A DNA stretch of 64,000 bases. Source: Nocardioides sp. L-11A. GTDB taxonomy: Bacteria > Actinomycetota > Actinomycetes > Propionibacteriales > Nocardioidaceae. Every line of letters begins with the position of its first letter. The stretch's first letter is position 1. Both the position numbers and the translations under genes were made by a program. Positions 54,960 through 63,326 of the stretch are shown here, one piece after another. A model generated the notes under the pieces. The model did not search any database and was not told the origin of the DNA. It was given only the letters and a program-made list of their open reading frames with translations. The stretch spans positions 3,286,001 through 3,350,000 of the forward strand of contig CP124680.1 of the NCBI GenBank assembly GCA_029961745.1, written 5' to 3'.

Positions 54960-56350
54960 GCCGTCGTCTCCTCGGTGCTACTCGTCACGCTGCTCGTCAA
55001 GATCGCCTCTGCCACGACTTCCAAGGCGACGCCGCGCGACGCCTTGACGAGGACGACGTCCTCCGCCCCGGCATTCTGCCGCACCCAGGCCGTCGCTTCC
55101 TCACGCCCCGCCGTGACGATCACCTCACCGGGGCCGTCCGCGGCCCCCTCCGCGATGCCGCGGGCAGCGTCACCGACCACCACCAGGACGTCGACGCCCA
55201 GCGCGGCCGCCGAGCGGCCGACGGCTCGGTGGGCGGCGTCGTGCTCGGCGCCGAGCTCACGCATCTCCCCCAGCACGGCGACGGTACGACGGGGCCGGCT
55301 CGGGTCGCCGCGGCCGATCGCGACCAGGGCCTCCAATGCCGCCCGCATCGAGTCGGGGTTGGCGTTGTAGGCGTCGTTGACGACGACCAGCCCGTCAGCA
55401 CGCTCGCCGATCTCCATCCGCCACCGCGACGTCGGCCCGGCCTCGCCCAGCGCGCGGGCGACATCGGCCAGGGGGAAGCCGGCGGTCATGGCCATGGCCG
55501 CCGCGGCGGCGGCGTTCAGGACCTGGTGCGGTCCGGTCTGCAGCAGGGCGACCTGGTGCCATTCCTCTCCCTGCCCGAGCTCGAAGGCGGGCCGGCCCAG
55601 CACGTCGAGCGCGGTGCCCCGCCAGCGCAGGTCGCCGCCCTCGCCGAAGGTGACGACCCGGGCGCGGGTCCGGGGCCCCATCGCGGCCACCAGCGGGTCG
55701 TCGGCGTTGAGGACGGCGGTGCCGTCGACGGGGAGCGCCTCGACCAGCTCGCCCTTGGCCCGGGCGATCTGCTCCCGGCCCCCGAACTCGCCGACGTGGG
55801 CGGTCCCGACGTTCAGCACGGCGGCGATGCGCGGAGGCGCGATGTCGCACAGGTAGGAGAGGTGGCCGACCCCGCGCGCGCCCATCTCGACGACCAGGAA
55901 GCGCGTGCCGGCATCGGCGCGCAGCACGGTCAGGGGCACCCCGAGCTCGTTGTTGTTGTTGGCGGCGGTCGCCACGACGGCGCCCTCGCCGGCGAGGGTG
56001 CGCAGGACCGCCGCGAGGTAGTCCTTGGTGCCGGTCTTGCCCTGGGAACCGGTCATCGCGAGCACGACGGTGTCGAGCCGGTCGAGCACGTGGCGGGCCA
56101 GCAGACCCAGCGCGGCGACCGGGTCGGTGACGACGACCGTGGGCGCCGTCGTCGGGCGGCTCCCGAGCACGGCGTGGGCGCCGTCGGCGTAGTCGTGGCC
56201 GTCGACCCGCTCCCCCACGACAGCGACGAACAGCCCGCCGGGGAGCGGGGTCCGGCTGTCGACGTACGCGGGCGCGGAGACGGTGACGTCGGCGCCGTGG
56301 AGGGTGCCGCCGACGATCTCGGCGACGGCCGAGAGCGGGAGCGGGATCAC
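54956..56350 (-). CDS. murF: UDP-N-acetylmuramoyl-tripeptide-D-alanyl-D-alanine ligase
   Basis: Adds the D-Ala-D-Ala dipeptide. The 464-residue Mur ligase has the ATP loop MTGSQGKTGTKDYLAAVL, TAANNNNELGVPLTVL, EMGARGVGHL, LNVGTAHVGEFG, VNDAYNANPDSM and AVLGEMRELG. Walker A reads GSQGKTGTK. Overlaps of 4 bp on both sides with murE and mraY show coupled translation. Confidence 0.95.
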   Translation of the reverse strand: MIPLPLSAVAEIVGGTLHGADVTVSAPAYVDSRTPLPGGLFVAVVGERVDGHDYADGAHAVLGSRPTTAPTVVVTDPVAALGLLARHVLDRLDTVVLAMTGSQGKTGTKDYLAAVLRTLAGEGAVVATAANNNNELGVPLTVLRADAGTRFLVVEMGARGVGHLSYLCDIAPPRIAAVLNVGTAHVGEFGGREQIARAKGELVEALPVDGTAVLNADDPLVAAMGPRTRARVVTFGEGGDLRWRGTALDVLGRPAFELGQGEEWHQVALLQTGPHQVLNAAAAAAMAMTAGFPLADVARALGEAGPTSRWRMEIGERADGLVVVNDAYNANPDSMRAALEALVAIGRGDPSRPRRTVAVLGEMRELGAEHDAAHRAVGRSAAALGVDVLVVVGDAARGIAEGAADGPGEVIVTAGREEATAWVRQNAGAEDVVLVKASRGVALEVVAEAILTSSVTSSTEETTA

Positions 56351-57882
56351 GCCTCGCCCCCGGAGGGATCGGCCGGCAGGTCCGCGAGGAGCGCGCGGAC
56401 GACGTCGCGGTCGTCGAAGGGGTGCACGACCCCGCTGACCTCCTGCCCCGCCTCGTGGCCCTTGCCCGCGACGAGCAGGACGTCGCCGGGGGCGGAGCGG
56501 CGCAGGGCGGTGGCGATCGCCTCGCGACGGTCGCCGATCTCGACGACCTCCGCGCCGCCGGTGCGGGCGCCCGCGAGCACCTCGGCGCGGATCGCCGCGG
56601 GATCCTCGGTGCGGGGGTTGTCGTCGGTCACCACGACCAGGTCGGCGAGCTCGGCGGCGATCTCGCCCATGACGGGTCGCTTCCCGCGGTCGCGGTCCCC
56701 CCCGGCGCCGATCACGATGATCAGCCTGCCACGGGTGACCGGCCGCAGCGTCCGCAGCACGGCGTCGACGGCGTCGGGCTTGTGGGCGTAGTCGACGACG
56801 ACGGTCAGGTCGCGGCCGGTCTCGATCCGCTCGAGGCGCCCGGGTACGCCGGCGGACCGGGCGATCCCGTCGGCGACCGACTGCGGGTCGAGGCCCGCCT
56901 CGGCCGCCGCGGCGATCGCGGCGAGGGCGTTGGCGACGTTGAACTCCCCCGCCAGCGGGACGGCCGCCGCGACGGTGCGGCCGGCGGGGCCGTGCACGGT
57001 GAAGGTGGACCCGTCGGGGCGCTGGTCGAGCGAGGACGCGGTCCAGTCGGCCCCGTCGACACCGCGGCCGACGGCGTAGGTGCGCACCGGGATCGAGGCC
57101 TCCGCCGCGAGCCGCCGGCCGTGCTCGTCGTCGACGCAGACCAGGCCGAGGCGGGCGTGCTCGGGCGTGAACAGGGACGCCTTCGCCGCGAAGTAGTCCT
57201 CGACGTCGGCATGGAAGTCGAGATGGTCGCGGCCGAGGTTCGTGAAGACGGCGACGTCGAAGACCACGCCGTCGACGCGGCCCAGCACCAGGGCGTGGCT
57301 GGAGACCTCCATGGCGCAGGCGGTGACGTCGAGCTCGCGCATCCGCGCGAACAGGCCGTGCAGGTCCGGTGCCTCCGGCGTGGTCAGCGCGGTCGGCACC
57401 TCCTCGCCGGCGATCCGGGTGCCGACGGTGCCGATCACGGCACTGCGGACGCCCGCGGCGAGCAGACCGCCGTCGAGCAGCCGGGTGACGGTGGTCTTGC
57501 CCTGGGTGCCGGTGACGCCGATGGTCCGCAGTGCCGCAGCGGGCCGGCCGTAGACCAGTGCCGCCACCGTGCCCAGGACGGCGCGGGGGTCGGGGACGAC
57601 CAGCGCGGGCAGCCCGGTGCCTGCGGCGAGGGCGGCTCCCTCGGCGTCGGTGAGCAGCGCGCTCGCGCCGGATGCGGCGGCCTGGTCGGCGAAGGTGGCG
57701 CCGTGGGCGCGCGATCCGGGCAGGGCGGCGTACAGATCGCCCGCGCGGACCCGCCGCGAGTCGAGCGTCGCACCGCGGACGTCGACGCCCGCGAAGACGG
57801 GCTCCAGCCCCAGGGCGCGGGCGATGTCGTCGAGCGGCGTCACGGGTGGGTGAGCGGGGCGGGTCGCCGGGCCGGTGGTCAC
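56347..57882 (-). CDS. murE: UDP-MurNAc-L-Ala-D-Glu diaminopimelate ligase
   Basis: Adds the third stem residue. The 511-residue Mur ligase has VTGTQGKTTVTRLLD, LTTPEAPDLHG, MEVSSHALVLGRVDG, FTNLGRDHLDFH, the lysine to be carbamylated in YFAAKASLF, and VVDYAHKPDAV. Its specificity box reads TDDNPRTED; DNPR indicates a diaminopimelate-adding enzyme rather than lysine. LL- or meso-DAP cannot be told apart by this motif. Start GTG 57880-57882 overlaps the ftsI stop by 4 bp (GTGA). Confidence 0.95.
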   Translation of the reverse strand: MTTGPATRPAHPPVTPLDDIARALGLEPVFAGVDVRGATLDSRRVRAGDLYAALPGSRAHGATFADQAAASGASALLTDAEGAALAAGTGLPALVVPDPRAVLGTVAALVYGRPAAALRTIGVTGTQGKTTVTRLLDGGLLAAGVRSAVIGTVGTRIAGEEVPTALTTPEAPDLHGLFARMRELDVTACAMEVSSHALVLGRVDGVVFDVAVFTNLGRDHLDFHADVEDYFAAKASLFTPEHARLGLVCVDDEHGRRLAAEASIPVRTYAVGRGVDGADWTASSLDQRPDGSTFTVHGPAGRTVAAAVPLAGEFNVANALAAIAAAAEAGLDPQSVADGIARSAGVPGRLERIETGRDLTVVVDYAHKPDAVDAVLRTLRPVTRGRLIIVIGAGGDRDRGKRPVMGEIAAELADLVVVTDDNPRTEDPAAIRAEVLAGARTGGAEVVEIGDRREAIATALRRSAPGDVLLVAGKGHEAGQEVSGVVHPFDDRDVVRALLADLPADPSGGEA

Positions 57883-59699
57883 CACTCCACCGGCGTCTGG
57901 TTGGGCTCGGTGCCCGAGGGCGCGACGCCGTAGCGGCGCAGCGTGTGGCTCATCAGCTTGGCGAACGCCGGGCCGGCGACGCTGCCACCGCCACTGCCCG
58001 CGCGCGGGCGGTGCACCACGACGTAGATGGTGAAGCGCGGGTCGTCGGCCGGCGCGAAGCCGGCGAAGGACACCGAGAGGCTGCCGTCGTACCGGCCGTC
58101 GACGACGCGCTGGGCGGTACCGGTCTTGCCGGCCACGCGGTAGCCCGGGACCGCGGCCCGCGGGGCGACCCCGGCGTCGGGGTCGACGACCCGCTCCATC
58201 ATCAGCATCGTCTCGCGCGCGGCCTCCTCGCTGATCACGCGACGGCTCGTGGCGACGTCGGTGCCGATCTCGGTGCCCCCGTCGGTGCGGGCCGCCCCCT
58301 TGACCAGGGTCGGGTCGACGCGGACCCCGCCGTTGGCGATGGTGTTGACCGCCGCGGTCATCTGGACCGCGTTGACCGACAGCGACTGGCCGAACGCGAT
58401 GCGGTCGCCGACCTGCGAGGTCCAGGCCGCACCCTGCGGCACGATGCCGCGGGTCTCGCCGCCGAGACCGAGTCCGGTGCGCGCCCCGAGGCCGAAGCGG
58501 GTGAGGTAGCCGCGCAGCTGGCCCTTCTTGAACTGGTCGGCGGCGAGCACGGTGCCGACGTTCGAGGACTTCGCGAGGATGCCGGCGAGGGTGAGCTTGA
58601 GCGTGCCGTGGTCCCAATAGTCGCCGATCGGGCGGTCCTGCCGGTTCAGCTGCCCCGGCACCTTGAACCGCTGCTCCTTGAAGCCGAGGCCCGCGTCGAC
58701 CAGCGCGCTGATGGTCAGCACCTTCTCGACCGAGCCGGGCTCGTAGACGTCGGTGAGCGCGGAGGAGCGGTAGAGCTCCTTGTCGTAGCGATACGGGTCC
58801 GCGGCGTCGTACGTCGGGTAGTCGGCCAGGGCCAGCAGCTCGCCGGTGCGGGTGTCCTGGATCACCGCGATGCCGGACTCGCCGCCGGACTTCGTGACCG
58901 TCTGCTGGAGCACCCGCTGCGTGTAGTACTGCAGGTCGCGATCGATGGTGAGGGTGAGGTTCTTGCCGTCGACGGCCGGAGTCACGGTGTTGTCGCCGAG
59001 CGGGATCTGGTTGCCGGCGCCGACCTCGTAGCGGGCCTCGCCGTCCTTGCCCGACAGATAGGCGTTGAAGGAGTCCTCCAGGCCGGCGAGGCCCACGATG
59101 GCGCGCTCCTTGCCCTCCTTGCCGTTCTCACCGAGGAAGCCGACCAGGTTGGCCGCGACCGACTTGTTGGGATAGGTGCGCAGCGGGTCCCGCTCGGTCA
59201 TCAGGCCGGCGAACGGGCGTCCCTTGTCGTCCTTGAACTGCTCCTGGACGTCGGCGACGACCTTCTCGGCCTTGCTGGCCGGGACCTGGCGGGCGATGTA
59301 CTGGAACCGGCTGTCCTCGACCCGAAGCCGGCGCAGCGTCTCGAAGTAGTCGACGCCGAGGCGCTCGGACAGGATCGTCGCCAGCTCCGGCGCGACCTCC
59401 TTGGTCACCTTGGGGTCGGCCACCACCATCCGGCCGGCCACGGTGTCGGCCATCGGCTGGCCGTTGCGGTCCAGGATCTCGCCCCGGGTCGCCGGCAGGG
59501 CCACCACCCGCTGGCCCTCGGCGGCCGCCATCTGGGCGTACGAGCGCGGGTCGACGCCCTGCAGCTGGACCAGCCGGGCCGCGAAGACGGACAGCACGAT
59601 CGCGATGAGCAGGAACCCGATCTGCATCCGCCGGTGGGGCGAGCCCCGCAGGACGTCGCCGGTACGGCGCCGCAGGCGGCTCGGGACGGGACGGCTCAC
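57879..59699 (-). CDS. ftsI: Septal peptidoglycan transpeptidase FtsI (PBP3-type)
   Basis: Cross-links septal peptidoglycan together with FtsW. The 606-residue class B PBP has a basic cytoplasmic start, one membrane helix (about 27-45), a pedestal dimerisation region with RGEILDRNG, and a transpeptidase domain with all three motifs. These are the active-site Ser323 in YEPGSVEK (S-x-x-K), KSSN (378-380) and KTGTA (525-529). I chose GTG 59697-59699 (SRPVPSRLR); a TTG three codons upstream is possible. No PASTA domain. Confidence 0.95.
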   Translation of the reverse strand: MSRPVPSRLRRRTGDVLRGSPHRRMQIGFLLIAIVLSVFAARLVQLQGVDPRSYAQMAAAEGQRVVALPATRGEILDRNGQPMADTVAGRMVVADPKVTKEVAPELATILSERLGVDYFETLRRLRVEDSRFQYIARQVPASKAEKVVADVQEQFKDDKGRPFAGLMTERDPLRTYPNKSVAANLVGFLGENGKEGKERAIVGLAGLEDSFNAYLSGKDGEARYEVGAGNQIPLGDNTVTPAVDGKNLTLTIDRDLQYYTQRVLQQTVTKSGGESGIAVIQDTRTGELLALADYPTYDAADPYRYDKELYRSSALTDVYEPGSVEKVLTISALVDAGLGFKEQRFKVPGQLNRQDRPIGDYWDHGTLKLTLAGILAKSSNVGTVLAADQFKKGQLRGYLTRFGLGARTGLGLGGETRGIVPQGAAWTSQVGDRIAFGQSLSVNAVQMTAAVNTIANGGVRVDPTLVKGAARTDGGTEIGTDVATSRRVISEEAARETMLMMERVVDPDAGVAPRAAVPGYRVAGKTGTAQRVVDGRYDGSLSVSFAGFAPADDPRFTIYVVVHRPRAGSGGGSVAGPAFAKLMSHTLRRYGVAPSGTEPNQTPVEW

Positions 59700-59723
59700 G
59701 CGCTCCAACCTACGACTCGAGGG

Positions 59724-60251
59724 TCACTGAACGGTGGCGGGCACGCCGTCCGTGGCGGCCTTCACCCGCTCCTTGACCGGCGGCGGGTCGAGCTCGGCCG
59801 GACGACGCGGGCCGGGCGGCTCGAGCGGAAGCCGGTCGGCACCCGTGGCCGGCTGGGGGTCGCCGCTGATCTTCCCGGAGCCGAGGTGGAGGACGCCGGC
59901 ACCGCCGCTCGGCATCACCATGCCGAGCTTCTCGGCGGCCGCGGCGACGTGGGCCGGGTCGTTGAGCACCTGGAGGTCCATCTCCAGCGCCTCCTGCTGC
60001 GCGCCGAGATCGGTCGCCTGGTTCTGCAGCGCCGTCTCGCGGAAGGAGGCCTGCTGCATCGAGGTGTTGAACATCAGCAGCCCGACGACGCCGCCGAGCA
60101 GGATGATGCTGACGAAGGTCACGAACGGAACCCGCGGCGCCTGGGTGCGCCGCCGCGGGACGACGGTCAGCCGGGCCCGCTGGAGCGCCGCCTGCGCGAT
60201 GCGCGGGGCGACGTACGGGAGCCGGTTGCGCAGCGGTGAGGTGGAGGACAT
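59724..60251 (-). CDS. ftsL: FtsL-like divisome membrane protein
   Basis: A 175-residue bitopic protein: basic cytoplasmic segment (about 1-42), one membrane helix (FVTFVSIILLGGVVGLLMF), a coiled coil (about 64-100: FRETALQNQATDLGAQQEAL) with LGMVMP after it, then a Pro-rich outside tail. This is the actinobacterial FtsL layout, and the place between rsmH and ftsI fits. Sequence conservation of FtsL is low, so naming relies on shape and position. ATG 60249-60251 lies 2 nt after the rsmH stop. Confidence 0.88.
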   Translation of the reverse strand: MSSTSPLRNRLPYVAPRIAQAALQRARLTVVPRRRTQAPRVPFVTFVSIILLGGVVGLLMFNTSMQQASFRETALQNQATDLGAQQEALEMDLQVLNDPAHVAAAAEKLGMVMPSGGAGVLHLGSGKISGDPQPATGADRLPLEPPGPRRPAELDPPPVKERVKAATDGVPATVQ

Positions 60252-60253
60252 GT

Positions 60254-61246
60254 CTATTCGGCTCCCTTGCCAGACGACGTGCTCGGACGGGTGTTGGCGG
60301 TGATGCGCTCGATGGCGCGCAGTCGGACGGAGGCGGCGCGAGGGTTCTCCTCGACCTCCTCGGGCGTGGCCTGCTCGGCCCCCCGGGTCACCAGCCGGTA
60401 GGCCGGCTCGGCGCCCTCGGGCACGAACGGCAGGTCCTCGGGGACGTCGAGGCGGGTGGCGGCGGCGAAGGCCCGTTTGACCAGCCGGTCTTCCAGCGAG
60501 TGGTAGGACTCGACGACCACGCGGCCGCCGACGCCGATCGCCTCGACCGCCGCGGGGATCGCGCGCTGGAGCACCCGCAGCTCGTCGTTGACCTCCATCC
60601 GCAGCGCCTGGAAGGTGCGCTTGGCGGGGTGACCTCCCGTCCTGCGCGCCGGGGCCGGGATGACGTCGTACAGCAGGGCGACCAGGCGCGCCGAGCTGGT
60701 GAACGGCTCGCGCTGGCGTTCGCGGACGACGGCGTCGGCGATGCGGCGCGCCATCCTCTCCTCGCCGTACTCCTTGAGGATCCGAGCCAGGTCGGCCGCC
60801 GGGTAGGTGTTGAGGACGTCGGCCGCGGTCGGGCCGGTGTCCCCCATCCGCATGTCCAGCGGTGCGTCGACGGCGTAGGCGAAGCCGCGCTCGGGCAGGT
60901 CGAGCTGCATCGAGGAGACGCCGAGGTCGAAGAGCACGGCGGCCACCCCGCCGTCCCGCGGGAGGCCCTGGTCGGCGACGACGTCCGCGAGCTCGTCGTA
61001 CACCGCCTGGACGCCGGTGAACCGGTCGCCGTACGGCGCCAGCCGCTCGCGGCTCATCGCGAGCGCGCGCGGGTCGCGGTCGATGCCGACGACCCGGGCG
61101 CGGGGGCAGCGCTCGAGGACGGCCTCGCTATGTCCGCCGAGACCGAGCGTGCAATCGACGAGCACGCTGCCGTCGCGGTCGAGTGCGGGCGCGAGGAGGG
61201 AGACGACCCGGTCCAGCAGGACGGGGACGTGGCGCGGGGAGCTCAT
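60254..61246 (-). CDS. rsmH: 16S rRNA (cytosine1402-N4)-methyltransferase RsmH
   Basis: SAM-dependent methyltransferase (MraW) acting on C1402 of 16S rRNA. The 330-residue protein opens [15 protein letters not shown], has the SAM motif [17 protein letters not shown] (about 28-44), [27 protein letters not shown], the inserted RNA-binding domain ([21 protein letters not shown]) and [16 protein letters not shown]. It lies 3 nt downstream of the small membrane gene. Confidence 0.96.
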   Translation of the reverse strand: MSSPRHVPVLLDRVVSLLAPALDRDGSVLVDCTLGLGGHSEAVLERCPRARVVGIDRDPRALAMSRERLAPYGDRFTGVQAVYDELADVVADQGLPRDGGVAAVLFDLGVSSMQLDLPERGFAYAVDAPLDMRMGDTGPTAADVLNTYPAADLARILKEYGEERMARRIADAVVRERQREPFTSSARLVALLYDVIPAPARRTGGHPAKRTFQALRMEVNDELRVLQRAIPAAVEAIGVGGRVVVESYHSLEDRLVKRAFAAATRLDVPEDLPFVPEGAEPAYRLVTRGAEQATPEEVEENPRAASVRLRAIERITANTRPSTSSGKGAE

Positions 61247-61249
61247 GCC

Positions 61250-61399
61250 TCAGCGCCCCGCGAGGTGGGTCAGCACGAGCAGGAGCGCGCAGCCGAGCGA
61301 CAGGGTCGCGGAGAACGCCATCAGGGTGAGGGCATCGCGCGCCTGCTCACGGACGCGACGCTCACCGGAGACCTCCGGTGGCTGCGTGCGAACGCTCAT
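61250..61399 (-). CDS. Small membrane protein between mraZ and rsmH (49 residues)
   Basis: ATG 61397-61399 opens a 49-residue frame: a charged N-terminal half (SVRTQPPEVSGERRVREQ) and one membrane helix (LTLMAFSATLSLGCALLLVLTHLA). It ends 3 nt before the rsmH ATG and reads the same way, so it sits inside the dcw operon directly downstream of the mraW RNA motif. I do not recognise a named family. A divisome accessory role is only a guess from location. Confidence 0.72.
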   Translation of the reverse strand: MSVRTQPPEVSGERRVREQARDALTLMAFSATLSLGCALLLVLTHLAGR

Positions 61400-61443
61400 G
61401 CTCTCGACCCCTCGACCCTGGGAATGGACTGCCTTCAAATGCG

Positions 61444-61622
61444 GCGGATCCGCAGAGCCAGGTCCCGGCCCGCTCCCGTCCCGGTGTTCGGGATGCCGTC
61501 TGGTGCCGGGGAAGGTGCCCCAGAAGGCGGTGGCTCGCCTGTCGCCTGTGGCCGGGGAAGGTGCTACAGGAGACAGGGCGCGGGGAGCGGGAACGGGCTG
61601 AGACCTCGTCCTGCGGATCCGC
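61444..61622. repeat. Long imperfect inverted repeat around the mraW RNA hairpins
   Basis: The palindrome GCGGATCCGC occurs at 61444-61453 and 61613-61622. The flanking inward sequences also match in inverted orientation: GCAGAGCCAGGTCC against GAGACCTCGTCCTGC, then GCCCGCTCCCG against CGGGAACGGGC. Together this makes arms of about 40 nt with mismatches. The arms enclose the two conserved hairpins. It may be an outer stem of a large RNA structure. Confidence 0.6.
61495..61580 (-). ncRNA. mraW RNA motif, two tandem hairpins
   Basis: On the minus strand two hairpins display the same 14-nt loop GCACCTTCCCCGGC. One is closed by CTGG/CCAG with outer GCC/GGC (61495-61528), the other by CCTGT/ACAGG with outer CCTGTC/GACAGG (61538-61577). 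Different stem sequences with an identical loop indicate selection for structure. The CUUCCCC loop and the site upstream of rsmH (mraW) match the actinobacterial mraW RNA motif described by comparative genomics. It is presumed to be a cis-regulatory element for the downstream division genes; the ligand or binding protein is unknown. Confidence 0.8.
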
Positions 61623-61665
61623 TGTTCTGTTGTGGTGGCGCGGCGTCGACGCTGCCGCTGTCGGC

Positions 61666-62088
61666 CTAGTCGTCGTCCTCGTCGAGGTCGGCGAACTCCT
61701 CCAGCGCCTCGAGCTGGAACTCGCGCCATGCGGCCGGATTCCAGATCTCCAGGCGGTCCCGGACCCCGATCACGACGACGTCGCGCTCGAGTCCGGCGTA
61801 CTCGCGCAGGTGGGCCGGGATGCCGACCCGCCCCTGCTTGTCGGGGGTGCTCTCGTCGCCACCGGCGAAGAGCACCCGGGCGTAGCGCCGGGCGGCGCGG
61901 TTGGTCATCGGCCGGGCGGCTTGCCGCTCGGCCTCCTCGGCGAAGACATCGGTCGGCCAGACGACGAGGCACTTGTCCTGTCCCTGTGTGACCACGAGGC
62001 CCTCCGCCAGTCGATCTCTGAACTTCGCCGGGAGGAAGAGGCGGCCCTTGTCATCGAGCTTCGGGGTGTAGGTGCCCATGAAGAGCAT
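61666..62088 (-). CDS. mraZ: Transcriptional regulator MraZ
   Basis: DNA-binding repressor at the head of the division and cell-wall cluster. The 140-residue protein has two AbrB-like swapped-hairpin repeats: TPKLDDKGRLFLPAKFRD (about 7-24) and TPDKQGRVGIPAHLREY (about 82-98), each with the DxxGR core. ATG 62086-62088 (MLFMGTYTPK) is chosen over the long upstream open frame, which runs through the operator repeats. It binds the GTGGAG repeats just upstream in its own control region, by analogy with MraZ in other bacteria. Confidence 0.95.
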   Translation of the reverse strand: MLFMGTYTPKLDDKGRLFLPAKFRDRLAEGLVVTQGQDKCLVVWPTDVFAEEAERQAARPMTNRAARRYARVLFAGGDESTPDKQGRVGIPAHLREYAGLERDVVVIGVRDRLEIWNPAAWREFQLEALEEFADLDEDDD

Positions 62089-62126
62089 CGGGCCACCCCC
62101 AGCCGTCCCACCGGACTCCGCCGTTC

Positions 62127-62162
62127 CTCCACTTTCCCCCACAGTACTCCACTTTGCTCCAC
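62127..62162 (-). promoter_or_regulatory. MraZ boxes upstream of mraZ
   Basis: Four direct repeats on the minus strand, at plus positions 62157-62162, 62147-62152, 62137-62142 and 62127-62132, reading GTGGAG, GTGGAG, GTGGGG, GTGGAG. They are spaced exactly 10 bp apart by 4-nt spacers (CAAA, TACT, GAAA). Ten-bp-phased GTGG repeats ahead of mraZ are the known operator layout for MraZ. They end 39 bp before the mraZ start. Confidence 0.85.
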
Positions 62163-62246
62163 CGTCAACCACCAACGCCCCACTCCTTGCGGCGTTTCGC
62201 ACCACCGCGCACCCTGAAAGCGCAGGTCAGCGCGCTGGGAGCACCG

Positions 62247-62273
62247 GTGGAGCGGAGTGGAGGAGAAGTGGAG
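62247..62273 (+). promoter_or_regulatory. Second MraZ-box-like cluster facing moxR
   Basis: Three GTGGAG repeats on the plus strand at 62247-62252, 62257-62262 and 62268-62273 (steps of 10 and 11 bp), the same hexamer as the mraZ operator but in the opposite direction, about 75 bp before the moxR start. They suggest that MraZ also binds the moxR promoter. Confidence 0.6.
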
Positions 62274-62348
62274 CGCCGGTGGCGCCCACCGGAGCCGTAG
62301 GGTTGCTCCACCGCAGCGAGGTGGCTGCTGAGCAAAGGGAGAACAGCC

Positions 62349-63314
62349 GTGGAGTCGCCGAGCACCGACGTCGACAGCGTCACGCGCATTGCCGGCCGCA
62401 TCCAGGCCAACGTGGAGAAGGTGATCGAGGGCAAGGGAGAGGTCGTCTCCGCCGCGATCGTCGTCCTGCTGGCCGAGGGGCACCTGCTGCTGGAGGACGT
62501 CCCCGGCGTCGGCAAGACCATGCTGAGCAAGGCCCTCGCCCGCAGCATCGACTCGACGGTGCGCCGCATCCAGTTCACGCCGGACCTGCTGCCGTCCGAC
62601 ATCACCGGCGTGTCGGTCTACAACCAGTCGACCCGCGAGTTCGAGTTCCGGCCCGGCGGCGTGTTCGCCAACGTCGTGATCGGCGACGAGATCAACCGGG
62701 CCTCCCCCAAGACCCAGTCCGCGCTGCTCGAGTGCATGGCCGAGCGCCAGGTGACCGTCGACAACGTCACCTACCAGCTGGAGTCGCCGTTCATGGTGAT
62801 CGCGACCCAGAACCCGGTCGAGATGGAGGGCACCTACCCCCTCCCCGAGGCACAGCGCGACCGCTTCCTGGCCCGGGTCTCGATCGGCTACCCCGTACCT
62901 GCCGCGGAGATCGCCATGCTGGCCAACCACGGGGAGGTCAGTCCGCTCGACGACCTGGAGCCGGTGACCGACAGCGCCGAGATCCGCAAGATGTGCGCGA
63001 TCGTCGGCCAGGTGCACGTCTCCGACGCGGTGCAGCGCTACGCCGTGTCCCTCACGGCCGCCACCCGGCAGACCCCCGAGCTGGTGCTCGGCGCGTCGCC
63101 GCGGGCCACCCTCCACCTGGTCCGCGCCGCCAAGGCCCGGGCCGCCCTGCACCGTCGCGACTACGTCCTGCCCGACGACCTGCGGGCGCTGGTGCAGCCC
63201 GTGCTCGCCCACCGGCTGCTGCCCAGCGCGGAGGCCGCGATCGGCGGCCGCACCGTCGCGACCATCCTGGAGGGCATCGCCGCCCAGGTCCCCGTGCCCG
63301 ACCCGACCTCCTGA
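62349..63314 (+). CDS. MoxR family AAA+ ATPase
   Basis: Chaperone-like ATPase of the MoxR branch, which acts with DUF58 and von Willebrand-domain partners in assembling protein complexes. The 321-residue protein has Walker A LEDVPGVGKTMLSKAL (about 49-64), Walker B IGDEINRASPKTQSALLE, the sensor ATQNPVEMEGTYPLPEAQRDRF and a C-terminal lid domain with GASPRATLHLVRAAKA. Start GTG 62349-62351. A DUF58 gene follows 12 nt downstream. In actinobacteria this operon often continues with a transglutaminase gene, here outside the window. Confidence 0.93.
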   Translation: MESPSTDVDSVTRIAGRIQANVEKVIEGKGEVVSAAIVVLLAEGHLLLEDVPGVGKTMLSKALARSIDSTVRRIQFTPDLLPSDITGVSVYNQSTREFEFRPGGVFANVVIGDEINRASPKTQSALLECMAERQVTVDNVTYQLESPFMVIATQNPVEMEGTYPLPEAQRDRFLARVSIGYPVPAAEIAMLANHGEVSPLDDLEPVTDSAEIRKMCAIVGQVHVSDAVQRYAVSLTAATRQTPELVLGASPRATLHLVRAAKARAALHRRDYVLPDDLRALVQPVLAHRLLPSAEAAIGGRTVATILEGIAAQVPVPDPTS

Positions 63315-63326
63315 GCGGCGCGGCGG

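Noticed and set aside
57879..59699. EPGSVEK in FtsI considered as a damaged active site
   Set aside because: The S-x-x-K spacing is kept (Ser323, Lys326) and the SxN and KTG motifs are normal, so the enzyme should be active.
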